A stretch of 41,644 bases of DNA from Gammaproteobacteria bacterium (GTDB lineage Bacteria; Pseudomonadota; Gammaproteobacteria; Ga0077536). Position 1 is the stretch's first letter. Every line of letters begins with the position of its first letter. The position numbers were made by a program, and so were the translations under genes. The DNA is taken from positions 1-41,644 of the forward strand of contig VGUA01000017.1 of NCBI GenBank assembly GCA_016874535.1, given 5' to 3'. Positions 7,645 to 16,058 of the stretch are shown in pieces. The notes under the pieces are model-generated. The model saw nothing but the letters and a program-made list of their open reading frames with translations. It made no database searches and was not told the origin of the DNA.

Positions 7645-9057
7645 CTAGAGCCGCTGGACCGCGTAGTCCGCGAGCCGGGACCGCTCACCCCGCAGCAGGG
7701 TGATGTGGCCGCCATGCGCCCAGTCCTTGAACCGGTCCACGGTATAGGTGAGCCCCGAGGTGGTCTCGCTGAGATAGGGGGTATCGATCTGGGCGATGTT
7801 CCCGCAGCAGACGATTTTGGTACCCGAGCCGGCGCGGGTGATGAGGGTTCGCATCTGCTTGGCGGTGAGATTCTGGGCCTCGTCGATGATGAGATAGCGG
7901 TTGAAGAAAGTACGCCCACGCATGAAGTTCATGGAGCGCACCTTCACCCGGTTCTGCAGCAGATCGGCTGTGGCGGCCCGGCTCCATTCGCCGCCTTCCT
8001 GGGTCTCGGACAGCACCTCGAGATTGTCGAGCAACGCGCCCATCCAGGGATTCATCTTTTCTTCCTCGGTGCCCGGCAGGAAGCCGATGTCTTCGCCGAG
8101 AGGGACGGTCTCGCGCGTCACGATGACTTCTCGATAACGCCGGGTATCCAGCGATTGCGCGAGCCCCGCGGCCAGTGCCAGCAGGGTCTTGCCCGTACCC
8201 GCCGCTCCGAGCAAGGTCACGAAATCGATATCCGGATCCATCAGCAGGTTGAGCGCATAGCTCTGTTCACGGTTGCGCGCCGTCATGCCCCACACGGCAT
8301 TGCGGGGATGGCGGTAGTCCCGCACGCGTTCCAGGATGACCTTGCCTTGATCGATGCGCCGGGCAACCAGTTCGAGATCCTCCTCGCCCGGCCCGTAGAG
8401 GAATTCATTCGGGTAGAAATGCTCGAAACGCGACGTCGGCAATGAGTAGAAGGTGCGGGACTCATCCTGCCAGCACTTGAGCTCTTCGCCCTGCGCTTCC
8501 CAGAAGCCCTGCGGCAATTCCCGCGTGCCCGTGTAGAGCAGGTTGATGTCGTCCAGCACGCGGTCATTGAAATAGTCCTCTGCCGAAATCCCGATGACAC
8601 GGGACTTGATGCGCAGATTGATGTCCTTGGAGACGAGCGTGACATCCATCGTGGGATGCTGACCTTTCAGGGCAAGGGCGGTATTGAGGATGCTGTTGTC
8701 GGGCGTCTTTCCCGGCAAAGCCAACGCTCCCGTGGTCGGCAGTGGACTGGTCTGCAGATAGAGCCTTCCAGAGGGCGGCATGCCGGCCATGCCTGAGGCG
8801 GGGGCCGGCAACGCGAGGCCGGCCTCGATTGCATGGCGATCGGCATCGTCGATGAGGCCGTCCAGGAAGCGGCTGACCTGGCGTGCATTGCGCGCCACCT
8901 CGGACACGCCCTTCTTGGCCGCATCGAGCTCCTCCAGCACCATCATCGGCAGGTAGATGTCGTGTTCCTTGAAGCGGAACAGGGAGGTCGGATCGTGCAG
9001 GAGGACGTTGGTATCGAGGACGAAAAGGCGCTTTCCGGTGCGGGCGGCGCTGTTCAT
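7645..9057 (-). CDS. PIN-PhoH fusion ATPase (PhoH-like, YlaK type)
   Basis: 470 residues with two domains. Residues about 10-170 are a PIN ribonuclease domain (F-V-L-D-T-N-V-L-L with D15, the acidic L-E-E-L-D near 41-45, and further acidic residues near 145-170). About 250-470 is a PhoH-type P-loop ATPase with Walker A G-A-A-G-T-G-K-T at 284-291 and Walker B Y-L-I-I-D-E-A-Q-N. Such proteins are thought to couple RNA unwinding to cleavage; the physiological role in Gammaproteobacteria is poorly known. It lies between gcvR (8-base gap) and queG. This is not the shorter YbeZ/PhoH located with ybeY. Confidence 0.9.
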   Translation of the reverse strand: MNSAARTGKRLFVLDTNVLLHDPTSLFRFKEHDIYLPMMVLEELDAAKKGVSEVARNARQVSRFLDGLIDDADRHAIEAGLALPAPASGMAGMPPSGRLYLQTSPLPTTGALALPGKTPDNSILNTALALKGQHPTMDVTLVSKDINLRIKSRVIGISAEDYFNDRVLDDINLLYTGTRELPQGFWEAQGEELKCWQDESRTFYSLPTSRFEHFYPNEFLYGPGEEDLELVARRIDQGKVILERVRDYRHPRNAVWGMTARNREQSYALNLLMDPDIDFVTLLGAAGTGKTLLALAAGLAQSLDTRRYREVIVTRETVPLGEDIGFLPGTEEEKMNPWMGALLDNLEVLSETQEGGEWSRAATADLLQNRVKVRSMNFMRGRTFFNRYLIIDEAQNLTAKQMRTLITRAGSGTKIVCCGNIAQIDTPYLSETTSGLTYTVDRFKDWAHGGHITLLRGERSRLADYAVQRL

Positions 9058-9065
9058 GCGGGCGG

Positions 9066-9638
9066 TTACTTCACCGGCTCCATGATGGCATCGAGGTTCA
9101 GGTGATCGCAGAAATCCATGAACTCCCCGCGCAATCCGGCGATGGAAAGATCGGTAGGCACGCTGATCGTCATGTGCAGAGAGAACATCGGGGTGCCCGT
9201 GTGCGCGGCTGCGTACGCCCCTGAATACATGTCCTCCACCCCGATTTCCCGCTGGGTGAAGAACTGGGTGATCTCATGCACGATGCCGGGGCGGTCCACG
9301 GCAACCACCTCTATCGCATAGGGCATCATGTTGGTGTGGCGCTTGCGGGGCTCGGCGCGCTGGGACAGGGTCTTCAGCTGCAGCTGGTTCTCGAGCCTCG
9401 GCAGCATGGATTCTATTTTCGCGATTGCATCCCAGGTGCCGGTCAGCAGCACCATCAAGGTGAAGCGATCGCCCAGCACCGCCATGCGGCTGTCGGCCAC
9501 GCTGCAGCCGCAATCGCGCACGGCCTTGGTGAAGTTCTCAATCAAACCCACTCGATTCGCGCCCATGAGCGTGATCGCAATGGAGTTGTGGGTGATTTCC
9601 GGTGGGGATTTCGGGGGAGTCTTCATGCAGCGCGGCAA
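9066..9638 (-). CDS. gcvR: Glycine cleavage system transcriptional repressor, tandem ACT domains
   Basis: 190 residues. Two ACT domains are visible: I-A-I-T-L-M-G-A-N-R-V-G-L-I-E-N-F (about 20-36) with V-A-D-S-R-M-A-V-L-G-D-R-F-T-L, and a second beginning near Y-A-I-E-V-V-A-V-D-R-P-G-I-V-H-E-I (about 107-124). In E. coli GcvR binds glycine and the activator GcvA to keep the glycine cleavage operon off. The gene is divergent from dapA, the same arrangement as in E. coli, which strongly supports the name. The start at 9638 lies about 210 bases from the dapA ATG. No gcv genes are in the window. Confidence 0.87.
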   Translation of the reverse strand: MPRCMKTPPKSPPEITHNSIAITLMGANRVGLIENFTKAVRDCGCSVADSRMAVLGDRFTLMVLLTGTWDAIAKIESMLPRLENQLQLKTLSQRAEPRKRHTNMMPYAIEVVAVDRPGIVHEITQFFTQREIGVEDMYSGAYAAAHTGTPMFSLHMTISVPTDLSIAGLRGEFMDFCDHLNLDAIMEPVK

Positions 9639-9790
9639 TTGTGCCTGCGAAGACAGCTCCCTCGCAAGCGTGGAGCCGGGAGCCAGACCGGCTCACCACG
9701 ACCGGGGAGGCGGCACCCCGGCCACCCGCACCAAGCGCGTCCGCTCCCGCGCCAACCGGGTGTGGGCCACTGCGCCCGGGAGGCACTGTA

Positions 9791-9820
9791 TTGAGTTGCT
9801 CTGGCGGGTGGGGCTACCAT
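9791..9820 (+). promoter_or_regulatory. Possible sigma-70 promoter of dapA
   Basis: TTGAGT (9791-9796) and TACCAT (9815-9820) are spaced 18 bases apart, ending 27 bases before the dapA ATG. Both boxes match the housekeeping consensus at four or more of six positions. The rest of the gcvR-dapA interval (9639-9790) is GC-rich with no other feature I can name. Confidence 0.4.
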
Positions 9821-9847
9821 GTGCGACTGATTTTTCGGGGTCTGGGC

Positions 9848-10750
9848 ATGCCTCAATTTCGCGGCAGCATGGTGGCCATCGTCACGCCCATGAAGGGTGG
9901 TGTCACGACCAACGCGGCGATCGACTGGGATCGCTATGCCGCCCTGCTCGAGTTTCACATTGCCGAAGGCACCGACGCCATCGTCGCCGTGGGGACGACG
10001 GGGGAATCCGCCACCCTCGATGAGGCAGAGCACTGCGAAGTCATTCGCCGAACGGTGCAATGGGTTGGGGGCAGGGTGCCAGTCATCGCAGGCACGGGCG
10101 CCAACTCCACCACCGAAGCCATCGCGCTGACGCAGGCTGCAAAGGACGCAGGGGCCGATGCCTGCCTTCTGGTCACCCCGTATTACAACAAGCCCACCCA
10201 GGAGGGCTTGTACCTCCACTACAAGGCGGTGGCAGAGGCAGTCGCCATCCCGCAGATCCTCTACAACGTGCCAGGTCGGACGGCGTGCGACATGCAGGTC
10301 GACACGGTCATCAGGCTCGCCGCCGTTCCCAATATCATCGGCATCAAGGAAGCCACGGGCGAGGTGCCGCGGGCGACGCGACTGCGCGCAGCGTGCGGCC
10401 CGGACTTCCTGCTCGTGAGCGGCGACGATGCCACGGCCCGTGAATTCATCTTGGCCGGCGGTGATGGCGTGATCTCGGTCACTGCCAACGTGGCCCCACG
10501 CCAGATGCACGAAATGTGCGTGGCTGCTCTCGCGGGCGACAGTACGCGTGCGGCAGAACTCGATGAGCGACTCGCGCCCTTGCATCAGGATCTCTTCTGC
10601 GAGTCCAATCCCATCCCGGCCAAATGGGCGGTGCATGCCATGGGGCGTGCCGAGGTCGGAATCAGGCTTCCTCTCACCTGGCTCACGCCGGGTGGGCAAC
10701 ACAGGATCCGCGCGGCCATGGCGCACGCCGGAATCCCCATCCAGATCTGA
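9848..10750 (+). CDS. dapA: 4-hydroxy-tetrahydrodipicolinate synthase
   Basis: 300 residues counted from the ATG at 9848. It condenses pyruvate with aspartate semialdehyde, the first committed step of diaminopimelate and lysine synthesis in the cytoplasm. The TIM barrel shows G-T-T-G-E-S-A-T-L (T50/T51), Y139 in L-Y-N-V-P-G-R-T, and the Schiff-base lysine K167 in I-I-G-I-K-E-A-T-G. The frame stays open far upstream, but the M-P-Q-F-R-G-S-M-V-A start is canonical and is preceded by a GGGG-type ribosome site. It is followed 50 bases later by bamC, as in E. coli. Confidence 0.97.
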   Translation: MPQFRGSMVAIVTPMKGGVTTNAAIDWDRYAALLEFHIAEGTDAIVAVGTTGESATLDEAEHCEVIRRTVQWVGGRVPVIAGTGANSTTEAIALTQAAKDAGADACLLVTPYYNKPTQEGLYLHYKAVAEAVAIPQILYNVPGRTACDMQVDTVIRLAAVPNIIGIKEATGEVPRATRLRAACGPDFLLVSGDDATAREFILAGGDGVISVTANVAPRQMHEMCVAALAGDSTRAAELDERLAPLHQDLFCESNPIPAKWAVHAMGRAEVGIRLPLTWLTPGGQHRIRAAMAHAGIPIQI

Positions 10751-10800
10751 CTTCCCGCCAGGGCAGGGGCCCGGTAGGTCGGTCGGCATTTCGAGGTTAG

Positions 10801-11943
10801 ATGTCTATGGTTCAGGTATTGATGCTGCTGGTGGTTGCCACCCTGGCGGGTTGCAGCAAGGTGGTGCCCAAGCTGGATGAGGTCCTGCCCGACAATCGTG
10901 TCGAGTACCGCAAGAGCAAGACCATGCCGGATCTCGAAATCCCGCCAGAGCTCACCACGGACGCCATCCGCGACCGCATGGCGATCCCTGAGGGTGGCGA
11001 AACCGCGACTTATTCCACTTACCAGGAGCGCGTGGCTGACCGCAAGCGCCAGCAGGAACTTGAGCGCACTGCCAATGAAGCCGTTCGGGTGTTGGACAAC
11101 GAGCACGTGCTGGCAGTGTCCGGGGCAATCCCGCAGGTCTGGCCGCAGCTTGTGGATCTGATGCAGAACCAGCTCGGTTACCAGCTCGATCTGAACGATG
11201 AAGAGCTCGGCATCATCGAAACCATCTGGATCGAGAATGAGGAAGCCCTGCGTCGCGAGAAGTTCAAGATTTTCGTCGAGCCGGGTGAGGAAGCGGGAAC
11301 TTCGGTGCTCTACATCTCCAATCGGGCCGAAGAGTTGAGCCAGCAGGGCACCGGCATGGTGTGGAAGCCGGCCACGCGCGATGTTGCGCGCGAGAAACTG
11401 TTGGTTGAACGTGTCCAGGAGAAGCTCGGCGCCACGGGAGGAGCGATGGCAGGCAGCACGGCGGAAACTACCGTCGCGCAGGCCTATCCCTTGGAGGACA
11501 GCGCTGCATCTGATTGGGCCGATGATGGCAGTGACTACGAAACCCAAGACTCCAATGCGGGTGGCACCGGTCGCGCCGAACTCATCAGCGCAGGCGGGGG
11601 CAAGGTCTATCTTTCCGTGCGCGAATCTTATGCTGCCGCGTGGGCGAGCACAGGAGCGGCGATTGGCAAGGCTGGCTACGAAGTGGATCAGGCAGACAAG
11701 GATCGCGGTATCTACTATGTGAGAGTACCGGCGCGCGAGGGCGAGATTGCCAAGCGCGGCATGCTGAACAAGCTCAAATTCTGGGGCAATGAAGACGAGC
11801 ACGAACTCCAGATCAACCTCACCGGCGTTGGTGAAAAAACCGAGGTGGTGGTGCTGGACAAGGAAGGACGCTGGGAGACCGGTAATGTCTCCAAGCGCAT
11901 TCTGGAACGCCTGGGCCGCGAGCTGAATCGCGCCGGCGCCTGA
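10801..11943 (+). CDS. bamC: Outer-membrane assembly lipoprotein BamC (NlpB/DapX family)
   Basis: 380 residues. The lipobox is L-A-G-C with C18 as the lipidated cysteine. An acidic, extended segment follows (residues about 19-75: V-L-P-D-N-R-V-E-Y-R, then I-P-P-E-L-T), then two helix-grip domains (about 100-215 and about 255-375) separated by a low-complexity linker near 220-255. BamC is a BamD-binding accessory part of the beta-barrel assembly machine. The position after dapA is conserved in Gammaproteobacteria. Oddity: the signal peptide (M-S-M-V-Q-V-L-M-L-L) lacks the usual positive N-region, and an in-frame TAG immediately before the ATG rules out an upstream start. Sequence divergence from E. 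coli is considerable, but the layout fits. Confidence 0.85.
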   Translation: MSMVQVLMLLVVATLAGCSKVVPKLDEVLPDNRVEYRKSKTMPDLEIPPELTTDAIRDRMAIPEGGETATYSTYQERVADRKRQQELERTANEAVRVLDNEHVLAVSGAIPQVWPQLVDLMQNQLGYQLDLNDEELGIIETIWIENEEALRREKFKIFVEPGEEAGTSVLYISNRAEELSQQGTGMVWKPATRDVAREKLLVERVQEKLGATGGAMAGSTAETTVAQAYPLEDSAASDWADDGSDYETQDSNAGGTGRAELISAGGGKVYLSVRESYAAAWASTGAAIGKAGYEVDQADKDRGIYYVRVPAREGEIAKRGMLNKLKFWGNEDEHELQINLTGVGEKTEVVVLDKEGRWETGNVSKRILERLGRELNRAGA

Positions 11944-11954
11944 ACGCGGTCGGG

Positions 11955-12773
11955 ATGTCCAGCGCCGAGGCACCCGCGTCCGGAAGCCTGCGCTGCGCCA
12001 TGATAGGCAGCGGCAGCGCCGGCAACGCCACGCTGGTAATGGCCGGCGATACCGCAGTGCTCATCGACTGCGGCTATTCCATCAAGGCTTTCGAGGAGCG
12101 TGCCGCCGAGCTTGGATTCGACCCGGCGTCCCTCACGGCCATTCTGGTCACCCACGAGCATGATGATCACGCCGGTGGCGTGGATGCGCTGGCCCGCAAA
12201 TACGACATCCCGGTCCATGCCACGCGCGGCACGCGGGTGGCGACCGAGGCCCGCATCGGCGCACTGCCTCATTGGCAGGAGCTCTCGGCGCATGCCGGAT
12301 TCCGCCTCGGCGAGTTGGAAATCACCCCGATTGCGGTCCCGCATGACGCACGCGAACCGAGCCAGTTCGTCTTCGAGGCAGCTGGTCTGCGGCTTGGCAT
12401 CCTTACCGATATCGGCAGTCTCACGCCGCATGTCATCAGGCAATACCAGACCTGCCACGCCATGGTGCTCGAATTCAATCATGATCCGGCCCTGCTGGCG
12501 GCTTCAGCCTATCCCTCAAAACTGAAGCGCCGTATTGGCGGCGACTACGGTCACTTCAGCAACCAGCAGTCACTGCAGTTGCTGCGCGCCCTGCATGATT
12601 CTCCGCTCAGGCGGGTGGTGGCGGCGCATCTCAGCGAGCGCACCAATCATCCGGATCTGGTGGCCGAGTGTCTGGCGGGTGCGGCAGCGGAGGGGACTGG
12701 TTTCGACTGGTCCATCGCCGCGCAGAGCGATGTGCTGCCGTGGTTCGAGGTGGAGGCCGATCTCAGCGCTTGA
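11955..12773 (+). CDS. MBL-fold metallo-hydrolase, YycJ/WalJ-like
   Basis: 272 residues. The metallo-beta-lactamase motif H-x-H-x-D-H is at 67-72 (T-H-E-H-D-D-H), preceded by the strand L-I-D-C-G-Y. The opening C-A-M-I-G-S-G-S-A-G-N-A-T matches the YycJ-like single-domain family, whose members are inferred exonucleases or hydrolases acting on nucleic acids; true substrates are uncertain. Further metal ligands are probably the H-D-A-R and G-H-F-S (about 195) segments and H near H-L-S-E-R-T-N-H (about 217-224). It starts 12 bases after bamC, so it is likely in the dapA-bamC transcript, and its last 11 bases overlap the der 3' end on the other strand. Confidence 0.85.
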   Translation: MSSAEAPASGSLRCAMIGSGSAGNATLVMAGDTAVLIDCGYSIKAFEERAAELGFDPASLTAILVTHEHDDHAGGVDALARKYDIPVHATRGTRVATEARIGALPHWQELSAHAGFRLGELEITPIAVPHDAREPSQFVFEAAGLRLGILTDIGSLTPHVIRQYQTCHAMVLEFNHDPALLAASAYPSKLKRRIGGDYGHFSNQQSLQLLRALHDSPLRRVVAAHLSERTNHPDLVAECLAGAAAEGTGFDWSIAAQSDVLPWFEVEADLSA

Positions 12774-14169
12774 CGTGCCGCACCAGCCTGCGACGCTTCT
12801 CCACCTGTCGCCGCGTGAGCACATTCTTGCGACCGGCGAAGGGATTGTCCCCGGTCCGGAATTCGACGCGCACGGGTGTCCCCACGAGGCGCAGCGCCTG
12901 GCGGAAATAGTTGGCGAGATAACGCCGATAACTCTCGGGAACGTCATCCGTCTGGTTGCCGTGGATGATGATGGTGGGCGGATTCTTCCCGCCGAAGTGG
13001 GCGTAACGCAGCTTGATGCGGCGCCCGCGCACCAACGGGGGATTGTGGCGCTCCAGCGCATCTTCCAGAAGTTCCGTGAGCAGCTTGGTGGGCACATCCA
13101 CGTGGGCCGAGCGATAGGCGGCATCGATGGCATCGAACAGGTCTCCGACGCCCGTGCCATGCAGTGCCGAGATGTAATGCGTGGTCGCGAAATCCACGAA
13201 CTCCAGCCGTCGATCGAGCTGTCGCCGCATTTCATCACGCAGTTCGCTTGAAAGTCCGTCCCATTTGTTGACGGCAATCACCAGCGAGCGTCCACATTCG
13301 ACGACCGACCCCAGTACCGTGAGATCCTGCTCCGTCACGCCATCACGGGCATCGAGCACCACGATCACCACATGCGCCAGATCGATGGCCTGGAGTGACT
13401 TGATGGCACTGAATTTTTCCACCACATCCGTGACGCGGCTGCGCCGCCTGAGGCCGGCTGTATCGATGAGGGTATAGGCATGGCCGTGGCGCTCGAGTGG
13501 AATCGCCACGCTGTCGTGGGTGGTGCCGGGCAGATCCGCGGTCAGCATCCGCTGTTCGCCGAGCATGCGGTTGGTGAGGGTGGATTTGCCGACGTTGGGA
13601 CGGCCGCAAATCGCGACCCGCACGCTGGCATCGCCCTGCTCATCTTCTTCCGGCGTGATCCATTCTGCCGTGATGGACTCGATCATGGCCGCCACGCCGG
13701 TGCCGTGTGCGGCGGAGATGGCGAACACCGGGTGGAGTCCCAGCTCCGCAAACTCGGCGCCCACCTCGGAGGCGTTCATGCTCTCTGTCTTGTTGACTGC
13801 TAGATAGAGCGGCTTGTTGCTCTTGCGCAGGTGCTGCGCGAGGGTGCGGTCTGCCGGCATGAGGCCTTCGCGGCCGTCGATGATGAGAATGCCGGCGGCG
13901 CATTCCTCCAGCGCATGCAGCGCCTGCTGGCTCACCTGGGTGGCCAGCGGATCATCGGAGTCGTCGATGCCCCCCGTATCCACCACCAGATAGGCCGCAT
14001 GACCCATGCGACCCACGCCCACCTTGATGTCGCGAGTGACGCCGGGTACGTCGGCGACGAGCGCGTCACGCGTCCGCGTGAGCCGGTTGAAAAGTGTCGA
14101 CTTGCCTACGTTCGGGCGGCCGACCAGAGCCAGGGCAGGTTTCGCATCGCGGGTGATATCCAGAGCCAT
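12763..14169 (-). CDS. der: Ribosome-assembly GTPase Der (EngA)
   Basis: 468 residues. Two tandem Era-like GTPase domains precede a C-terminal KH-like domain. The first has G-R-P-N-V-G-K-S-T (17-25), D-T-G-G and N-K-T-E. The second has G-R-P-N-V-G-K-S-T near 189, D-T-A-G-L and N-K-W-D. The KH domain (about 360-450) includes F-G-G-K-N-P-P-T-I-I-I-H-G-N. Der is essential for 50S subunit maturation. It is the last gene of the hisS-yfgM-bamB-der group, 17 bases after bamB, the standard gammaproteobacterial order. Its tail overlaps the convergent metallo-hydrolase gene. Confidence 0.97.
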   Translation of the reverse strand: MALDITRDAKPALALVGRPNVGKSTLFNRLTRTRDALVADVPGVTRDIKVGVGRMGHAAYLVVDTGGIDDSDDPLATQVSQQALHALEECAAGILIIDGREGLMPADRTLAQHLRKSNKPLYLAVNKTESMNASEVGAEFAELGLHPVFAISAAHGTGVAAMIESITAEWITPEEDEQGDASVRVAICGRPNVGKSTLTNRMLGEQRMLTADLPGTTHDSVAIPLERHGHAYTLIDTAGLRRRSRVTDVVEKFSAIKSLQAIDLAHVVIVVLDARDGVTEQDLTVLGSVVECGRSLVIAVNKWDGLSSELRDEMRRQLDRRLEFVDFATTHYISALHGTGVGDLFDAIDAAYRSAHVDVPTKLLTELLEDALERHNPPLVRGRRIKLRYAHFGGKNPPTIIIHGNQTDDVPESYRRYLANYFRQALRLVGTPVRVEFRTGDNPFAGRKNVLTRRQVEKRRRLVRHVKR

Positions 14170-14186
14170 GCAGCGTCAACCGTCCG

Positions 14187-15383
14187 CTATTCGACGCGGA
14201 ATGCGGCGATCTTTCCGGACGAGCTGTAACCAAGCAGGGCGCCTCCGATGTCGATCGGCGGCGTGAGAATGCGTTTCTTGTCGATGCGATTGCGGGCCAC
14301 CAGCGCCCCAGTCCGGGCATCCATCCAGTGCAGGTAACCCTCGAAGTCGCCGGTGACGATATAGCCCTGGAAATGCAGTGGCCCGGTCAGCTTGCGGTAC
14401 TGCAGATCCTTGTTGCGCCATACGGCGCTGCCGTCAAACCGGTTGAGTGCCCACACCACACCACGCTCATCGGTGATGTAGACGCGCTCATCGTCCACTG
14501 CGACGTTGTCGTAGGTGGACATGTCGCGTGTCCACTCCACGCCACCCCCATCCGTGGACAAGGCGGCAATGCTGCCTTGGTAGCTTCCAATGTAGAGCAG
14601 GTCATCCTTGAGTACCGCCTCACCATCGATGTCCACGAGACGCTCGAGATCGGAGCGGCCGGTGGGTTGTGCGAGGCGGGTATCCCACAGCTGCTGGCCG
14701 GTATTCAGATCCAGCGCCACCAGCCGGCCGTTGTCGAAGCCGGCATACACAACCCCTTGGTGAATGGTCGGGGAGGCGGTGCCGCGCAGGGTGAGCGTCG
14801 GGATGCTGCGGTCATAGACCCAGCGCTCCAGGCCAGTCTCCACATCCAGCGCGTAGATGTTGCCATCGCCGGTGCGGATGATCACCACGCCTTCCGCCGC
14901 GCGCGGCGCGGCGAGGACTTCACTGGAAACCTTGGCCACCCAGAGCTTCTTGCCGGTCTCCGCATCACGGGCAACGACTTCGGCTTCGGAGGTGCCCACG
15001 AACACCTTGCCTTCGCCCGCACCCGGGCCGCCGGAGATGAGTCGACCCTTGTCCTGTTCGGACCAGCGTTCGTCGCCGCTGCTAGCATCCAGTGAAATCA
15101 TGCGGCCATCACGGTCGGCCGTGTACACATGCTGACCATCAGACGCGGGAACGAGCTTGAGATACAGCGACTCGGTGCCCTTGCCCGCGCGCTCCGACCA
15201 CAGCTCGGTGACCTTGATGGAAGGCTCGAACTTTTTGTCGAGCTCTGTTGGCTTGGTTGCGTCGTCCGCATCGCCATCGTCGCTGAGCCAGCCGGTGGTG
15301 GTCTTCTTGACCTTGGTCATGGTGTCCGCGCATCCACCCAGCAACAAGAGGATGGACAGAACTGCCAGTCCGACGCGGCGCAT
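14187..15383 (-). CDS. bamB: Outer-membrane assembly lipoprotein BamB (YfgL)
   Basis: 398 residues. The signal peptide M-R-R-V-G-L-A-V-L-S-I-L-L-L-L-G-G-C places the lipidated cysteine at 18. The remainder is an eight-bladed PQQ-type beta-propeller, with repeated blade signatures such as G-K-V-F-V-G-T-S-E, G-N-I-Y-A-L-D-V-E-T-G, G-R-L-V-A-L-D-L-N-T-G and A-L-N-R-F-D-G. BamB binds BamA at the periplasmic face and assists beta-barrel protein folding. It begins 3 bases after the yfgM stop and precedes der, the conserved arrangement. Confidence 0.96.
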   Translation of the reverse strand: MRRVGLAVLSILLLLGGCADTMTKVKKTTTGWLSDDGDADDATKPTELDKKFEPSIKVTELWSERAGKGTESLYLKLVPASDGQHVYTADRDGRMISLDASSGDERWSEQDKGRLISGGPGAGEGKVFVGTSEAEVVARDAETGKKLWVAKVSSEVLAAPRAAEGVVIIRTGDGNIYALDVETGLERWVYDRSIPTLTLRGTASPTIHQGVVYAGFDNGRLVALDLNTGQQLWDTRLAQPTGRSDLERLVDIDGEAVLKDDLLYIGSYQGSIAALSTDGGGVEWTRDMSTYDNVAVDDERVYITDERGVVWALNRFDGSAVWRNKDLQYRKLTGPLHFQGYIVTGDFEGYLHWMDARTGALVARNRIDKKRILTPPIDIGGALLGYSSSGKIAAFRVE

Positions 15384-15386
15384 CGC

Positions 15387-16046
15387 TTACTTGGCCGCCG
15401 CTGAGGGAAGCTCGACCCCAAGGGCATCCAGCTTCATTTCCAGATGGGCAGGATCGCCCCCTGAGGTTGAGATCTGGTCGATCGCGACCCGATAGAGATC
15501 GGCGGCCTTGTCCTTCTCGCCGCGGGCGGCGAGGACGTCGGCCCTGACTTCCGCGAAAGGCGCGTATTCGCCCTTGGTCGGAAAGTTGGCAATCGTCTTG
15601 GCCGCCGCCTCCACGTCACCCTCGGCCAGCAGGAGCTGCGCAAGACGTCCCCGCGCCACGATTCCGAGTTCAGAGTCCGCATCCCGGGCCGTGACCCATT
15701 CCAGATGCTTGCGCGCCGCGTCCGGTTTCTTGTCGTCCACGGCCAGCCGAGCAAGCAAGAGGGCGGTCAGCTTGGCATAGGTCGAATCCGGATAGGCCTC
15801 GAGCACGGCCTCGCCGGTTCGGGTGACGTCTTCCCCCGCTCCCTGTGACGCGGCTTCAAGGAATTTCTGGTAGTTGATCGAGGCGTTCAGTGCCGCCGTC
15901 TCCTGGGCGGTGTTCCAGTAGCGGTAACCGAACAGGCCCACCAAGCCCAGTGCGAGCCCCATCGCCAAGGACTTGCCATAGGCATCCCACCAGCGGCGCA
16001 ATTGTTCGAGTTGTTCCCGCTCAGAACTGTTGTTTTCCACTGCCAA
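15387..16046 (-). CDS. yfgM: YfgM/BepA-type TPR ancillary translocon subunit
   Basis: 219 residues. A short cytoplasmic N-terminus (M-A-V-E-N-N-S-S-E-R-E-Q-L-E-Q-L-R-R-W-W) is followed by one membrane segment at about 27-45 (S-L-A-M-G-L-A-L-G-L-V-G-L-F-G-Y) and a periplasmic tetratricopeptide-like region to the end. In E. coli YfgM associates with SecYEG and PpiD and hands proteins on to periplasmic chaperones. It lies 12 bases after hisS and 3 bases before bamB, as expected. Length is close to the E. coli protein. Confidence 0.93.
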   Translation of the reverse strand: MAVENNSSEREQLEQLRRWWDAYGKSLAMGLALGLVGLFGYRYWNTAQETAALNASINYQKFLEAASQGAGEDVTRTGEAVLEAYPDSTYAKLTALLLARLAVDDKKPDAARKHLEWVTARDADSELGIVARGRLAQLLLAEGDVEAAAKTIANFPTKGEYAPFAEVRADVLAARGEKDKAADLYRVAIDQISTSGGDPAHLEMKLDALGVELPSAAAK

Positions 16047-16058
16047 TCTCCCACAAAG

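Noticed and set aside
9623-11973. Two long minus-strand frames opposite dapA and bamC
   Set aside because: Both are shadows of clearly recognised genes and have no domain of their own.
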